A stretch of DNA of 64,000 nt from Aselliscus stoliczkanus (lineage: Eukaryota; Chordata; Mammalia; Chiroptera; Hipposideridae): the NCBI GenBank assembly GCA_033961575.1, contig CM066734.1:79264001-79328000 (forward strand), read 5' to 3'. Numbering within the stretch: the stretch's first letter is position 1; each line of letters opens with the position of its first letter. Position numbers and translations under genes: made by a program. This document shows positions 47,470-59,106 of this stretch, piece after piece. A model generated the notes under the pieces. The model was given only the letters and a program-made list of their open reading frames with translations. It was not told the origin of the DNA and searched no databases.

Positions 47470-47650
47470 GTGAAGAGAGCATAAAGTAGTGGCTAGGGCC
47501 GTAAGCTCTGCAGTGGTTAGGGTCATAATCTCCTTGAGTTTGAAGCCCAATTTTGCACTCACTGTATGACTTCAGAAAAATTTTATTTGTCTCAGTTTCC
47601 CAAATCTGTAAATTTGGATTGATCATTGATTGGGATAATGTTAGTTAACA
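47470..47650 (+). mobile_element. MIR fragment, sense
   Basis: AGCTCTGCAGTGGTTAGGGTCAT...TTTGAAGCCCAATTTTGCACTCACTGTATGACTTCAGAAAA...GTCTCAGTTTCCCAAATCTGTAAA follows the order of the MIR consensus on the plus strand. Confidence 0.72.
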
Positions 47651-47819
47651 TATTGTTGCTGGAGTTAAATAAGTTATCCATGGTAAGGAGTTAACACAGT
47701 CATTAGCCCAGTAAGAACTATGTAAGTATTAGGAATTATTTATAATTCCATATTCATTCCTCAGTCTCCTTGACTTCATATTCTCTGTCCTTCATCTAAA
47801 TATTTGTAGTGTTATAGGA

Positions 47820-48600
47820 TTATATATATGGGTTCTTTCTCCTTATCTGTACACTATTCCCTAAAAGACTTCATTAAGTCCTGTGGTAAATAACATCTCT
47901 GTGTTTATGTTCTCAATGCTATTTTTAATACTTTGAGCCACTGTTTATGTAAGGTTATTATCTTTTGTCTTTTCAAGGATCCTTTTCTTCTCTACCTCAT
48001 CCCCCTCCCCAACAATAAGCAACCATACAATTGTGTTTAATTATATTTTGGTATATTTTGTATGCTTTACAAAATGTCTTTGTCTATGTATTTCTGAGTA
48101 GATTATATTGTTTTACACATTTCAGTTTTTCTTTTTTCCCTTTTGTTTCTGTTAAATACTATGTTTTAAGGGCTATCCTTATTGCTGTGATACACTTAGT
48201 TTGTTACTTATAATTGTTCCAATGTGTGTGTCTACCATTTGCATCTACCACATTTTTACCCATTTCTTCTCCCAGTGATGAACACCCACGTTACCTTCAA
48301 GTCACTGATCTCCTGAGTAAAACTCCAGTGAACATGCAGCTATATGCATCTTTAAGGATCTCTGAAATAATTCATTTGGAATATTTAGGAGAAGACTTTC
48401 TCAGGCATCACTACTCAAATATGAACGATATCATTTACATTCCCAAGATTAACATATGTTGGGGACAGCATCTGGCAATATCCAATTTTTCAACCTTCAC
48501 CAGTCTAAAATACTTATAATGATTTTTGGTCTTAATTTACATTTCCTGTTTGTTAAAGAGTTTGAGAGTCTCTACATAGGCTTCTGGGTTTTCTTTTAAG
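47820..48600 (-). mobile_element. Old L1 fragment, antisense
   Basis: GGGCTATCCTTATTGCTGTGATACA, TTCTCCCAGTGATGAACACCCA, and TTAATTTACATTTCCTGTTTGTTAAAGAGTTTGAGAG follow, loosely, the reverse-complement order of ancient L1 3' UTR and ORF2 C-terminal sequence. Highly diverged, with no open frame of the L1 protein. Confidence 0.45.
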
Positions 48601-50050
48601 GTATAACAAAAGTGATGCATAGTTTTGTACATTCATAACTATTAATAATAATTTATTTTTTAAAAAGTGGTGAAATATAAAACTATCTAAGAAAAAGGAC
48701 AGAGTTCCAGCAAAATAACTTGAATTTAGGCACTAAACTTTTGATAATACCTTAGGTATATAAATGTAATATTAATTGTAAAAAAATCTTCAAGTCTATC
48801 ATTCTCAAGAAGTACTCACATAGAGACTCTATAATCAGAGGTGCCAGTTACCAGTAGAAAATGTGGCTATTTTAAATGAAGATGAATGCATGTCTAAACA
48901 TTACCTGAAACTTAACTTCTATTCTCCTCCTTCCTCTCTACAGTTCAATAATGCAGGTATAGAAGCATATATTCCATCCAAGTCAACGAGTTAGGTAATA
49001 TTTCTAACTTCTGTAAAACACAATTCATTTCCCAGTAACTCTTTTCATTTCTGTTAATTACAAAGAGTTATTGGCAAAAAGAAAATCATAAAGCAGACTA
49101 TTATCTAAAAAAAACTAAGTGCTTGAGTTATTCACTGAAATGCAAATGAGTAGGTAAATGAAAGATAATGCTGGTCCTATAAATTCCTTTCTTGTTTTCT
49201 CTTTATTACCTGTTTTGCACTAATTCTTATTTTCTTTCCCCTCTCCATTTTATTTTCCATCTCTTTGAAATAATTCTAGTTCTATGCCATGAGGTTTAGC
49301 AATAAGAGAGATAGATACATGAAATAAAACTAGTTTTCAATTCAGACTCAAATATATAAACAAATCAATTTTTTCCCCAAAATCTATTATCTTTATAAGT
49401 TTATAACACATTCATTGCTGTCTCAACTCACAGGATAATGAAAAATTTTTCTTTCTCTGTCAGTTTTAACTCTCCAAGAGAATTCATTAAAGCTTCATAA
49501 CTTTATATATCATCCATATGCTGAACAATCCCAAATTTATATCTATAGTCCTACTGGTTCACAGGCCTTCAGACTCATACATTTAACTACTAATTCTACA
49601 TGTTCACTTTCAAACGTAGCTGGCTTCTCAAGCATACAACACAAAAGAGAAGTCTTGTTTTCCTCTCTGCAACTCTGAACATCCTACAGTCTTCAGCATT
49701 TCAGGAAGTGGCATTATCATCACCAGTGTGCTCAGGCAAACGTTCTAGGAATCACCCTTGCTTTTTCTCTTTCCCTCACCAACTTCATCCTGTCTTCAGT
49801 TCATGAACATGATAAATGTTCAGTATCAGAACATGATAAATGAAGTGAGGCAGTGACTCATGCAAATATCCTCAAAAGTACAAGTGCATAGGTAATGATT
49901 TTTTTGTTCTGTTTACCAACATTTAGAATATATACAGTATGCAAACAATAAACAACTGTTGAATGAGTGGATTGGTGGATCAAGCAAACAAACAAAAGGT
50001 GAAAATACTTTCTTAGTCCATTTACAACTAAGCTTTTGAAGGCTGGTTTG
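48600..50050. other. Unassigned AT-rich sequence
   Basis: No supported exon or repeat. Confidence 0.45.
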
Positions 50051-50212
50051 TTCTTTCCTTTTATTTATTATTTTTAGGGGTACAAAAAAAACATAATAAT
50101 TAGACATTTATACCCTTCACAAAGTGATAACTCCAACAAGCCTACTACCCATCTGACACCATACATAGCTATTAAAATACCATTCCCTATATTCTCTGTG
50201 CTGTACTTTACA

Positions 50213-50213
50213 T

Positions 50214-50300
<87 letters not shown>

Positions 50301-50301
50301 C
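50213..50301. repeat. Compound (TC)n(GT)n microsatellite at an L1 3' UTR unit junction
   Basis: About 55 bases of TC are followed by about 32 of GT/TT, between the two 3' UTR units of the surrounding L1. Confidence 0.95.
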
Positions 50302-50758
50302 TTTAATTATAGTTGGCATTCAATATTATTTTATATTAGTTTCAGGTGTACAGTGCAGTGGTTAGGCCTTTTGTATAATTCTATAAAGTGATCTCCCCAA
50401 TAAGTCTAGTACCTGTCAGACACCATACATAGCTTTTACAACATAATTGACTACATTCCTCATACTGTATTTCACTTCCCTATAACAATTTCATGACTAG
50501 CAATTTGTACTTCTTAATACCTTCACCTTTTTCATCCATCCCCCCAATCCTCTTCCCATGTAACAACCATCAGTTTGTTCTTTTATCTATGAGTCTATTT
50601 CTGTTTTTTGTTTGTTGACTCTGTTAGATTCCACATATAAGTGAGATCATATGGTATTTGTCTTTCTCAGTCTGACTTATTTCACTGATCATAATATCCT
50701 TTAGGTTCATCCATGTTGTTGCAAATGGTAAGATTTCATTCTTTTTTATGGTAGAGTA

Positions 50759-51331
50759 CGAGGTCTGACAATTAAGTTCGCGAATTCGTTGCAACGATCT
50801 TGCTAACCTTTTTTTTTTTTCGATATCAGAGAGATTATTAGTTATGAATTTGTACCAAATGGACAAACAGTTAACCAAGTTTACTCTTTGGAAGTGCTGA
50901 AAAGGCTGTGTGAAAAAGTTAGACAACCTGAAGTTTGCCAACAATTGATGGCTCTTGCATCACGACAATGCACCAGCTCACACGGCACTGTCTGTGAGGG
51001 AGTTTTTAGCCAGTAAACAAATAATTGTATTTAACAGCCTCCCTACTCACCTGATCTAGCCTCCAATAACTTCTTTCTTTACCCAAAGATAAAGGAAATA
51101 TTGAAATGAAGATATTTTGATGACATTCAGGACATCAAGGGTAATATGATGACAGCTCTGATGGCCATTCCAGAAAATTAGTTCCAAAATTGCTTTGAAG
51201 TTTGGACTGGATGCTGGCATCCGTGATTAGCTTCCCAAGGGGAGTACTTCAAAAGTGACCATAGTGATGTTCAGCAGTGAGGTATGTAGTACTTTTTCTA
51301 GGATGAGTTTGCCAACTTACTTGTCCAATCG
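50759..51331 (+). mobile_element. Internally deleted mariner, second family
   Basis: The left end CGAGGTCTGACAATTAAGTT and the reverse complement of the right end (CGATTGGACAAGTAAGTTGG) are inverted relatives bounded by TA at 50,757-50,758 and 51,332-51,333. Inside, on the plus strand, are a short N-proximal piece with EFVPNGQTVNQVY and VLKRLCEKVR and a block read as HHDNAPAHT in another frame. Near the 3' end come NNFFLYPKIKEI and ASQGEYF. About 0.7 kb of a complete mariner is missing and stops are present. Its termini differ from the 40,057 element, so it belongs to a separate mariner family. Confidence 0.88.
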
Positions 51332-52544
51332 TAATACTCCATTGTATAAATATACCACAGTTTCTTTATCTAATCATCTACTAATGGGCATTTTGGTTGT
51401 TTCCATATCTGGGCTATTGTGAATAGTGCTGCAGTAAACATAAGTGTGCATATAATTTTTTGAATTAGTGTCTTGGATTTCTTTGGATAAATACCCAGAA
51501 GGGGAAATGCTGGGTCATAAGGTAATTCTATTTTAATTTTTTGAAGAACCTCTATACTTTTTCCATAGTGGCTACACCAATTTGCAATCCCACTTACAGT
51601 GCACAAGGTTTCCCTTTTCTCCACATCCTCACCAAAACGTTTTTGTTGATTTATTGATGATAGCCATTCTGACAGAAGTGAGGTGGTATCTTACTGTTTT
51701 TATTTGTACTTCTCTGATGGTTAGTGATGCAGAACAGCTCATATGTTTGTTGGCCATCTGTATGTCTTCTTTGGAGAAATGTCTCTTCATGTTCTCTGCC
51801 TATGTTTTAATAGGATTGTTTGCCTTTTTGGTGTTGAGTTATATGAGGTGTTTCTTTTTTAATAAATTTTGAATATTGACCACTCATCAGATGTGTCATT
51901 GGCAAATATCTTCTCCCATTCAGTAGGATGTTTTTTCATTTCATTGATGGTTTCCTTTGCTGTGTAAAATTTTTTAATTTGATATAGTCCCATTTGTTCA
52001 TTTTTTGTTTTGACTCCCTTGCCCAAGGAGGTATATCAGTAAAAATATTATTAAGGATAATGTTGAGAATTTATTCTAGGAGTTTTATGGTTTCCGGTCT
52101 TACATTTAAGTCTTTAATTCATTTTGAGTTTATTCCTGTATGTGGCATAAAAAGGAGGTCCAGTTATATTTTTGTTTTGCATGTATCTGTCCAGTTTCCC
52201 AGCAAGACTGCTTTGTTCTTTTTGTCTAAAATGATCTTCAAATTTTTTTTTTTTACTTAATTTTCTGATTAGTTTTGGTTTAGTACCAAACTAGTGCTGT
52301 CTAATTGTACTGTCTGAATATACTCAAGCTTCTTTATGACTGTATACTCAGGAGGGAATATCTGCCATTAGGCATTAACTCTTACTCAATAGATGTTTTT
52401 AGTTAAATTAATGGACCAATTATTACAATTAGGTTTATTTAAAGCCTTTGATCACAGTTCTACTTTAGTTTAAATTATACTTTTATTTGGATAATTAAGT
52501 ATAATAAATAGAAAGAATAATGGGATTATAGAATGGAAAAGAAT

Positions 52545-52680
52545 TTAGGATTCTATAATTCAACCTCCTCACTTCAGAAATGAGAAAACAGAGATTCATG
52601 GAACTTGTATCTTTCTCAAGGCTTTATATTTAGCTATTGTCAGACCGGAAGAAAAGTAAAGCATCCTATCTTCTAAACTG
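52545..52680 (-). mobile_element. Possible MIR fragment
   Basis: CTCCTCACTTCAGAAATGAGAAAACAGAGATTCATGGAACTTG resembles the reverse complement of MIR core. Weak. Confidence 0.42.
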
Positions 52681-53266
52681 AAGTTCTGACCAATATTTTG
52701 CCTTTTTTTAAATTTTCTAAAGTTAAAAAAACAAAAATATATGAATATTCAGGAATTTCCTCTGAATATTTGAAAATAAAGATGAGTGGTAACATGTAAA
52801 CTATAGTGGGAAAGATTTGTTTGATGCTGCTAAGAGATGCTAATGTCTAAAATTATTATTGCTTATATTCATTATATTAAAAATTAATGCAGAATATAAA
52901 AATAGATGTAAAATTGAGCATTGGGGAGGATAATAATGAATGTTAGACAGCTGAAAATAAATAAGCGCTTCAGTGGCCAAGCTGATTCATTTTCATAGTG
53001 TGTACTAAAAACTATAATGTTAACAGTTAAAGAACATGGTCATAACTAATGTGTAAAAGAATAATTAAATGGTTAAATATGGAAAGCAGTTAGAATATAG
53101 GATGTAACTTTTAGAATTTATCATTGTCTTTCATGTCTATTGCTCTGGGAACAGGGAATTGGAAGAAGCCAGAGAAAGGCACCGTAAAACTCAAAAGGAT
53201 AATCATCCTGTCACCCTTTTGTCTAGAAGTTATTTCTTCCAGAACTGCATCTAATTATTCACTTTC
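52680..53266. other. Unassigned AT-rich sequence
   Basis: No feature supported. Confidence 0.45.
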
Positions 53267-53279
53267 AAAACAATGATGC

Positions 53280-53422
53280 TGGGCCGGCTGAATGGCGCGG
53301 TGGTTAAGCTCTGGCTTGGGAAGCCAGTGGCCCCGGTTCGGTCCCACGTATGAGGGCCAGTGACACTGCCCTCAAAACAAAATAAAAGAAAAAAACAAAC
53401 AAAAAACAAACAAACAAACAAA
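53280..53422 (+). mobile_element. tRNA-derived SINE, short form
   Basis: The head is GGGCCGGCTGAATGGCGCGG, the anticodon-like loop TTGGGAA, the B box GGTTCGGTCCC, then the near-palindrome and a long (CAAA)n-rich tail. The duplication AAAACAATGATGC / AAAACAATGGTGC lies at about 53,267-53,279 and 53,423-53,435. Confidence 0.93.
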
Positions 53423-53435
53423 AAAACAATGGTGC

Positions 53436-55365
53436 CAATATATGTAGCACCTCCCTTAATGTTCAGGAAAAACAAAATAATTTTCTGGAATGCAACAGTT
53501 GGGACAGACACAAACCTATGACTGTTAAAAATGGGGAAACATAATCAGTGTTAGGTGGGGCTGTTGTCCTATGAGGGTCTTGAATTTAAACCTGGGAAAC
53601 TAAAATGTAACAAATGATCAGTTGCAAGTGGGATAATATTTAGACGTGTACTGAAATGATTTTTCATTTGCGTTTTTCCTATGTCAACCTTAAAAATTAA
53701 GTTTGTTTGAGAATAGCATAGGAATTGCAATCCAAGATGTGAAAACTATGGTGAGAAATAGGGAAGTCTGAGAAGACAAAAGAGAGGTCAGCTTTTATAA
53801 GATTTTAAGAGGAAATTGAGATGAAGTTGTGGTGGTATCTCATTGATGGCTGGTAGTGGGATGATGCTTGTTGCTGTGGAAAGTGAATACACAGTTGGTG
53901 GTTACTGAGGCCAACAGTGAAGAAGGGTTCTTCCTTCTTCCTTTTGATTGCATAAGCTGCAGGTGCTGGTTATGTAAGTTGCAATGAGTAGTGCAAGTGG
54001 TACATGGATGAAATCTCTCTCTCTTGGCTTCTCGACTCCATTTTGAATGAGGTTTGCTTCTTTTTATTTTTACACCAGAATATGACATTTTTCCAAGTCA
54101 AAGCAAGATTTGGAGCTGGGGTTGAAATGATGGGAAGTTGGATCATCACCATAAAAGTATAAAATGAAAAAATAATATTAATAATATTTAGGTTCTGACA
54201 TCCTATATAAGATTTTGTTGGAAGGCAATATGGTTGAAAGACAGACTTTGTAGAAAACAAGAGAGAAAAGGTTTTCTAAGTTGCTTTATAAACAACAGGA
54301 GTCAGGAAAGAAAAATAGCATTTGTAATAGAAGATTATTGATAGATAGATAGATCACACATTTTGGCATATAAGGCGATTGGAAGTTGAAACATGTAGTC
54401 TGACTCCTCTCATCCTGCATCATGAGGAAAAGAGTTGGAGATAAAGGCATGGGGTCACTTAGGTTCTGATCTCCCTTTTCTGGACTTAAGGTAGATTAGA
54501 GGTAGATGTGTAGGTTAATGATAAACCGGAAATAAGGGGTACTTGCTCATATCTGCATGTAGATTTTACACTGAGATTACCTTATAGACTGCTTCTACTG
54601 CAACTGGGGGCAGTGGCCATGCCCACTCCAAAGTTAACCAAGAAATACAACATGGTTGGGCAGAGAATGACCCGGAATTTCACTTTTTCATGCCCTAAGG
54701 TGAATTTGGCAGGTACCTGGGTTGAATCAATGGGCTTTCTAGGGAGTTCATGTAGCAAGGAATGAAGTAAATCTGCAGAATAGGCTTGGAAAACCAGTTA
54801 AACTAAGGATTCAGTACAGATTATAGCAAATTCTTACATGGCCTAAAATGCTATCAAGATCTAAGTTGAGGAAAATTGGACAATGATACCGGCCTCACCT
54901 AACTGTTGACAGGGGCGTGGGGGGCAGAGGGCGGAGCAATTCTCCATGGTGATTCCACATGCCTTTTAACATTTTTTTTTTTTTTCCTGGACTAGTTTTT
55001 TCAATGATGTTTTCACAGCAAACAGCCTTGGAACTAGTGATAGTGTCTTTTTCTGTGGCAGATAGTAAATGTGTTTTCTAACAGCGTAATAGAGAACATC
55101 TTCTTGCCAACTTGCTTATATTCCAGGGTTACAAAAATACCTCTCTTTGGAAGGAAGGAGGACAAGTCTGCTGGCAACCCTCTTACAAGATTGGAGATTT
55201 TCTAGTGTACAGAGATCCTCAGCTATAAAACAGACCCCATATGCACAGATACAACTCGGACTACCTCTGCATCACCCCATGAGACTTGGGGAAGGAGGGA
55301 AACAGATGCACACATGAAGCTCATGCTGTTACTGTGTGCTGTATAGTTTGTGAGAGGTTGTTGAA
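53436..55365. other. Unassigned sequence
   Basis: Somewhat less AT-rich around 54,350-55,300. I see no splice-flanked open frame, and no repeat I can name. Short frames here (82 and 96 codons on the minus strand near 53,840-54,260) lack motifs. Confidence 0.4.
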
Positions 55366-55515
55366 AGAGCGTGCAGTGTTATGTCTGGGAGACCTGGATT
55401 CAAAAGTCAGTTCTGTAAACTAATTACTTGATTACTATTGGCAAGTGGCTTGATCCCTTGGAGAGTCACTCTTCTCATATGAAAAATGGGGTTAAACAAT
55501 ACATAGATCACAGAA
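55365..55515 (+). mobile_element. MIR fragment, sense
   Basis: GGGAGACCTGGATTCAAAAGTCAGTTCTG, then GGCAAGTGGCTTGATCCCTTGGAGAGTCACTCTTCTCATATGAAAAATGGGG, follows the MIR consensus order with moderate divergence. Confidence 0.75.
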
Positions 55516-55689
55516 CCGTCCTGAAGGGCAAAATTTTCAAAACAGCTATGTTGCTTAACTAGTAGCCTTAGAGATGTTCTTTAAAATAAGTTTGAATTAT
55601 TATAAAAGTGAATTGATTTAAATTATATTTATAAATTGCTACATATTGTTAACTCAGCCACCATTCAACAGGATGTGCTAAATTAAAGG

Positions 55690-55850
55690 GAGGCAATTTT
55701 CAATGTTATATCATTGATTTTCACAATAATCCCATGAGATAGATGTTCTTAACTCCCATTTACAAATGATAGAATAAAGCCTCCAAGAGGTTAAATAACT
55801 TTTCAAACATTATTCAGCTAAATCCTCAGAGTTGAATTTAAATATAAGTC
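55690..55850 (-). mobile_element. MIR fragment
   Basis: TTTTCACAATAATCCCATGAGATAGATGTTCTTAACTCCCATTTACAAATGATAGAATAAAGCCTCC and AGAGGTTAAATAACTTTTC fit the reverse complement of MIR. Confidence 0.78.
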
Positions 55851-55854
55851 TTGC

Positions 55855-57470
55855 TGGTATTACGGAATCTATGCTTTCTCTACTGTAGTTTTACACTACA
55901 GTATTATGAAAAATTTGGGAAAATGAGAAAAGAAAAATTGCCCACAATCCCACCAAACTATCACAATAAACATTATCCTCTTGGCAAATATATATGCCTT
56001 TCGACTATTGTAACTACTTTTTTAATTCTTTTTTGTCATAAAAATACCTATCAAGTTAAAAATGTATTGGAATCCATGGTTTTTATTGATATAGAACACT
56101 TTTATTTAATATGCTTAACTTCAAAAACATAATTTATTTAAAAATTTTCCACTATGAGAGACATTATTTTCTGGCATTTAATCAGGAAAACTTAACTTGG
56201 ATTTACCAATTAAAATCAATTGGAAAATTTATCTATAATAAGTTTTTTAACTTTTTTATTGTTTTAAAAAGATTAAGAAATAAATTTTGTGCCATTTTAA
56301 ATTAGAGAAAAATATGTAACTGTACAATACAAATAGCAAAATGGGACAAAAAGAAGGGAGTTCGCCCATTGCAGATGGCTTTAATTTGTTAAGGCCTCTA
56401 TCTTTAACATTGTATCACCCAGTGTGAATGTACAAAATGTTTTCATACTATTTAGGTGTGTTTGAGAAAAATAGAATGAGATTGTTAACATTTATATTTC
56501 TATCTCTAGAGCTCTGGTGTTTTATGTTTCTTTTAAAACAATTACAGTTGATTAAGTTTATGTCACCGGAAAGAAAAATGTGGCATCTGCTCACTTTGGA
56601 CAACCGGGAACATAAAAGTTGCTGAGCTACATAGAAATGTGAGGAAGTCAATAAGACCTTTCTCCTGACTACATTTTAACATTACTAGTCAAGCTGTTTT
56701 CTTTCATCTGACTTACACTACATGCTATAAATAACAGACTATCACATATGTTACCCTAACTCCCACACTGATAATTATGTTCCTTCATTAATTAAGTTTG
56801 AAAAGATTTACAAGATTTGCTTTCAGAAAATGGATGTAAGCCTCCTTTTTGAAGGAGAAAGGAGTGTAAGGAATGCATAGAAACCAGTTCACCATGGTAG
56901 CCCAAGCCATTGGAGCCATTCCTAGCATACAGGGGATCTCAAATTTATAAGACAAAATCATTAGAAAAGAAGAATGAACAGATTAATGAGTAAATGATTG
57001 AATGAACAACAATGCTTAAAGGAATTTTTACTTCATATAAAATAGTTTACCTGAAATGTAATATAACTATTTCACAGTAGATGATAGAAATATACAGAGT
57101 GCAAATTCTGACCACAAATCATCTTATTTTGATTGAATTTTTATCTATCACTATTTGGGGTCAGCCATTTAAGACAAGGTATCAACTAAATCAATTGATT
57201 GCTAATTAATAAATAGAAATTTCTAATCAACCAGTAAGTAATTTTTATCAAAATAATTAAAAATGAGAATAAAAAAAAATCCAGCATACTCTATCCACAC
57301 AGAAACATATGGGAGGGACTCGTACATGCTCAAGGAGGCCATAAAATCCTTCTTGGAGGAGTGGTCCTTTCTCTGATCCACATTGTCAGTGTAATTGTCC
57401 TTTGAAAACAATTTTTACCAGAATAAAAGTTCAAAAATTATGTGAAAATATATGATAGATCTACATAGAT
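55855..57470. other. Unassigned AT-rich sequence
   Basis: No supported exon or repeat; open frames are short and motif-free. Confidence 0.45.
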
Positions 57471-57475
57471 TCTGA

Positions 57476-57702
57476 CTGTGTTTCCCCCAAAATAAGACCT
57501 GGTCTTATATTAATTTTTGCTCCAAAAGACATATTTTATTCATTTATTCATGTATAAAAATCTACATTTATTCAAATACAGTCATGTCTGGCTGACTCTC
57601 TTAACTGGGGTTTATTTTAGGGTAGGGCTTATATTATGAGCACCCTGAAAATCAGGCTAGGGCTTATTTTCTGGTTACGTCTTATTTTTGGGGAAACAGT
57701 GT
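57476..57702. mobile_element. Palindromic MITE, family not named
   Basis: The termini CTGTGTTTCCCCCAAAATAA and TTATTTTTGGGGAAACAGTG are inverted copies of each other with few mismatches. Subterminal GACCTGGTCTTA and GGGCTTATTTT motifs recur inside, both typical of short non-autonomous DNA transposons. There is no coding capacity. The flanking target dinucleotide could not be fixed with certainty. Confidence 0.72.
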
Positions 57703-58105
57703 ACTACTTACCTCCTTTAAGCTTTGCTCAAATATTACATTATCCCTCAGTCTTATTTTGACCACTTCATTTAAAATTGTGTTCTATCTTCACTGAATTG
57801 GATTCCCTTTATTCTGCTCCTCTTTCTCTTGTTTCCATGCATCTATACCTTCTATCTACTATATAATTTACTCATACATTATGTTTATTGTTTATTGCCT
57901 GTCTTCTTCAATAAAATATATTCACCACAAGGCTGAAGAAGCATTTTGTCTGTCTTTTATCACTATCTTCCAAAGTTCTTCGAGCAAAATACAGATTGCT
58001 TTGTTGAATAGATAAATGAATTAGGAGCAATTCAATAAATTTTTCTTGAATGAACAAATGAATGAAAAGTAACAATAGAATAGGAGATGAAGGAGTATAA
58101 TACAT
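57703..58105. other. Unassigned AT-rich sequence
   Basis: No feature supported. Confidence 0.45.
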
Positions 58106-58109
58106 TTAA

Positions 58110-58315
58110 TAATATAGCTAAGATTTATGTGTTGCTTACAATGTGAAAAGTTCTGTACTATGCACTTTACAAGTGTTATATAATTTAATTTTTACCACTC
58201 CAAGAAATAGATACTATACTGATCTTTATTTTAAAGATAAAAAGAATGGGCTACAAACACATTGTTACTTACCCAAAACCACACTACAAATAAATAACTA
58301 GAATTGGCATCGAAT
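58110..58315 (-). mobile_element. MIR element
   Basis: TTCTGTACTATGCACTTTACAAGTGTTATATAATTTAATTTTTACCACTCC and the following TAAAGATAAAAAGAATGGGCTACAAAC segment match the reverse complement of MIR in order. Confidence 0.75.
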
Positions 58316-58497
58316 TGGCTTATTCTACTGATATTAAGAAAGAGAAATAAAACAAGTGAGAGAAAAGAGACAGAGAAACAGATTATCATTAAATGTACTA
58401 TGATGGAGCCCTCTATAACTGGACAACTTTTTAGATATCCTGTGCTTTGAGGTAATGAAACTTTAGAATTGGAAAAGAACTTTAAAACAATCTTTCC

Positions 58498-58688
58498 AGG
58501 GGCCGGCCAAGTGGCTCAGTTGGTTAAGAGCTCGCTCAAGAGTGTGAGCTGAGCTCTGAGCAACAGCTGTTCGAGGCCAGCCCAAGCTGAGTGGCCGTTG
58601 AGCTGCTAACAGGTGGCAGGATGGCTCAGCAAAAAAAACCAAAAAAATTAAAAAAAAAAATAAATTAAAAAAAAACAAAAAAAAACAA
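58498..58688 (+). mobile_element. Second tRNA-derived SINE family, copy 2
   Basis: The head is GGGGCCGGCCAAGTGGCTCAG, with an arm TTGGTTAAGAGCTCGCTC, then GAGCTGAGCTCTGAGCAACAG, GGTGGCAGGATGGCTCAGC and an A-rich tail with C and T interruptions. The exact duplication CAATCTTTCC lies at 58,488-58,497 and 58,689-58,698. It is homologous to the copy at 20,168. Confidence 0.92.
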
Positions 58689-58756
58689 CAATCTTTCCCT
58701 CTTGATTTTTTTAATGAGAAAAATCAAAGCCAGGTGCAGTACGGGTTTGAAAAGAA

Positions 58757-58803
<47 letters not shown>

Positions 58804-58816
58804 GTATCTATCTATC
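58757..58816. repeat. (TATC)15 microsatellite
   Basis: Near-pure tetranucleotide array with one TATG interruption. Confidence 0.97.
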
Positions 58817-58819
58817 TAA

Positions 58820-59073
58820 AATTAGATATTACTCAGCTTCTCAGCTGTAAACTAAAAGCATATTGAAATCAAATTGTACATAATTGTTGTACATGAAATT
58901 ATTACCTAAATCCACATATTAAAAAATCACGTAACAAATAAAGCAAACACAAATTGAATGACATGCAGGAAAGTCCATTTCTTTAGAAATAGTTAATTTC
59001 TCTTTCTTCAATTTTTAATTAGCATTTACTACATGCAGCACACATATTGCTAGGCAATAAGAATAAAGAAGTG

Positions 59074-59106
<33 letters not shown>

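Larger units (their letters stand above)
45005..47820. other. Mostly unassigned sequence between MIRs
   Basis: No exon is supported. An 87-codon frame at 46,960-47,223, a 65-codon frame at 45,435-45,632 and others carry no recognisable motif. Confidence 0.4.
50055..52240 (-). mobile_element. 5'-truncated L1, antisense, interrupted by a mariner
   Basis: The 3' UTR with two tandem units lies at about 50,085-50,640. ORF2 C-terminal coding sequence follows to about 52,240, where the copy is truncated. Minus-strand translations include KNEILPFATTWMNLKDIM (near 50,700) and ELPYDPAFPLLGIYPKKSK (near 51,500), both diagnostic of L1 ORF2. A 573-bp mariner splits the reading frame between them. Frameshifts and stops make the L1 dead. 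Confidence 0.9.
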
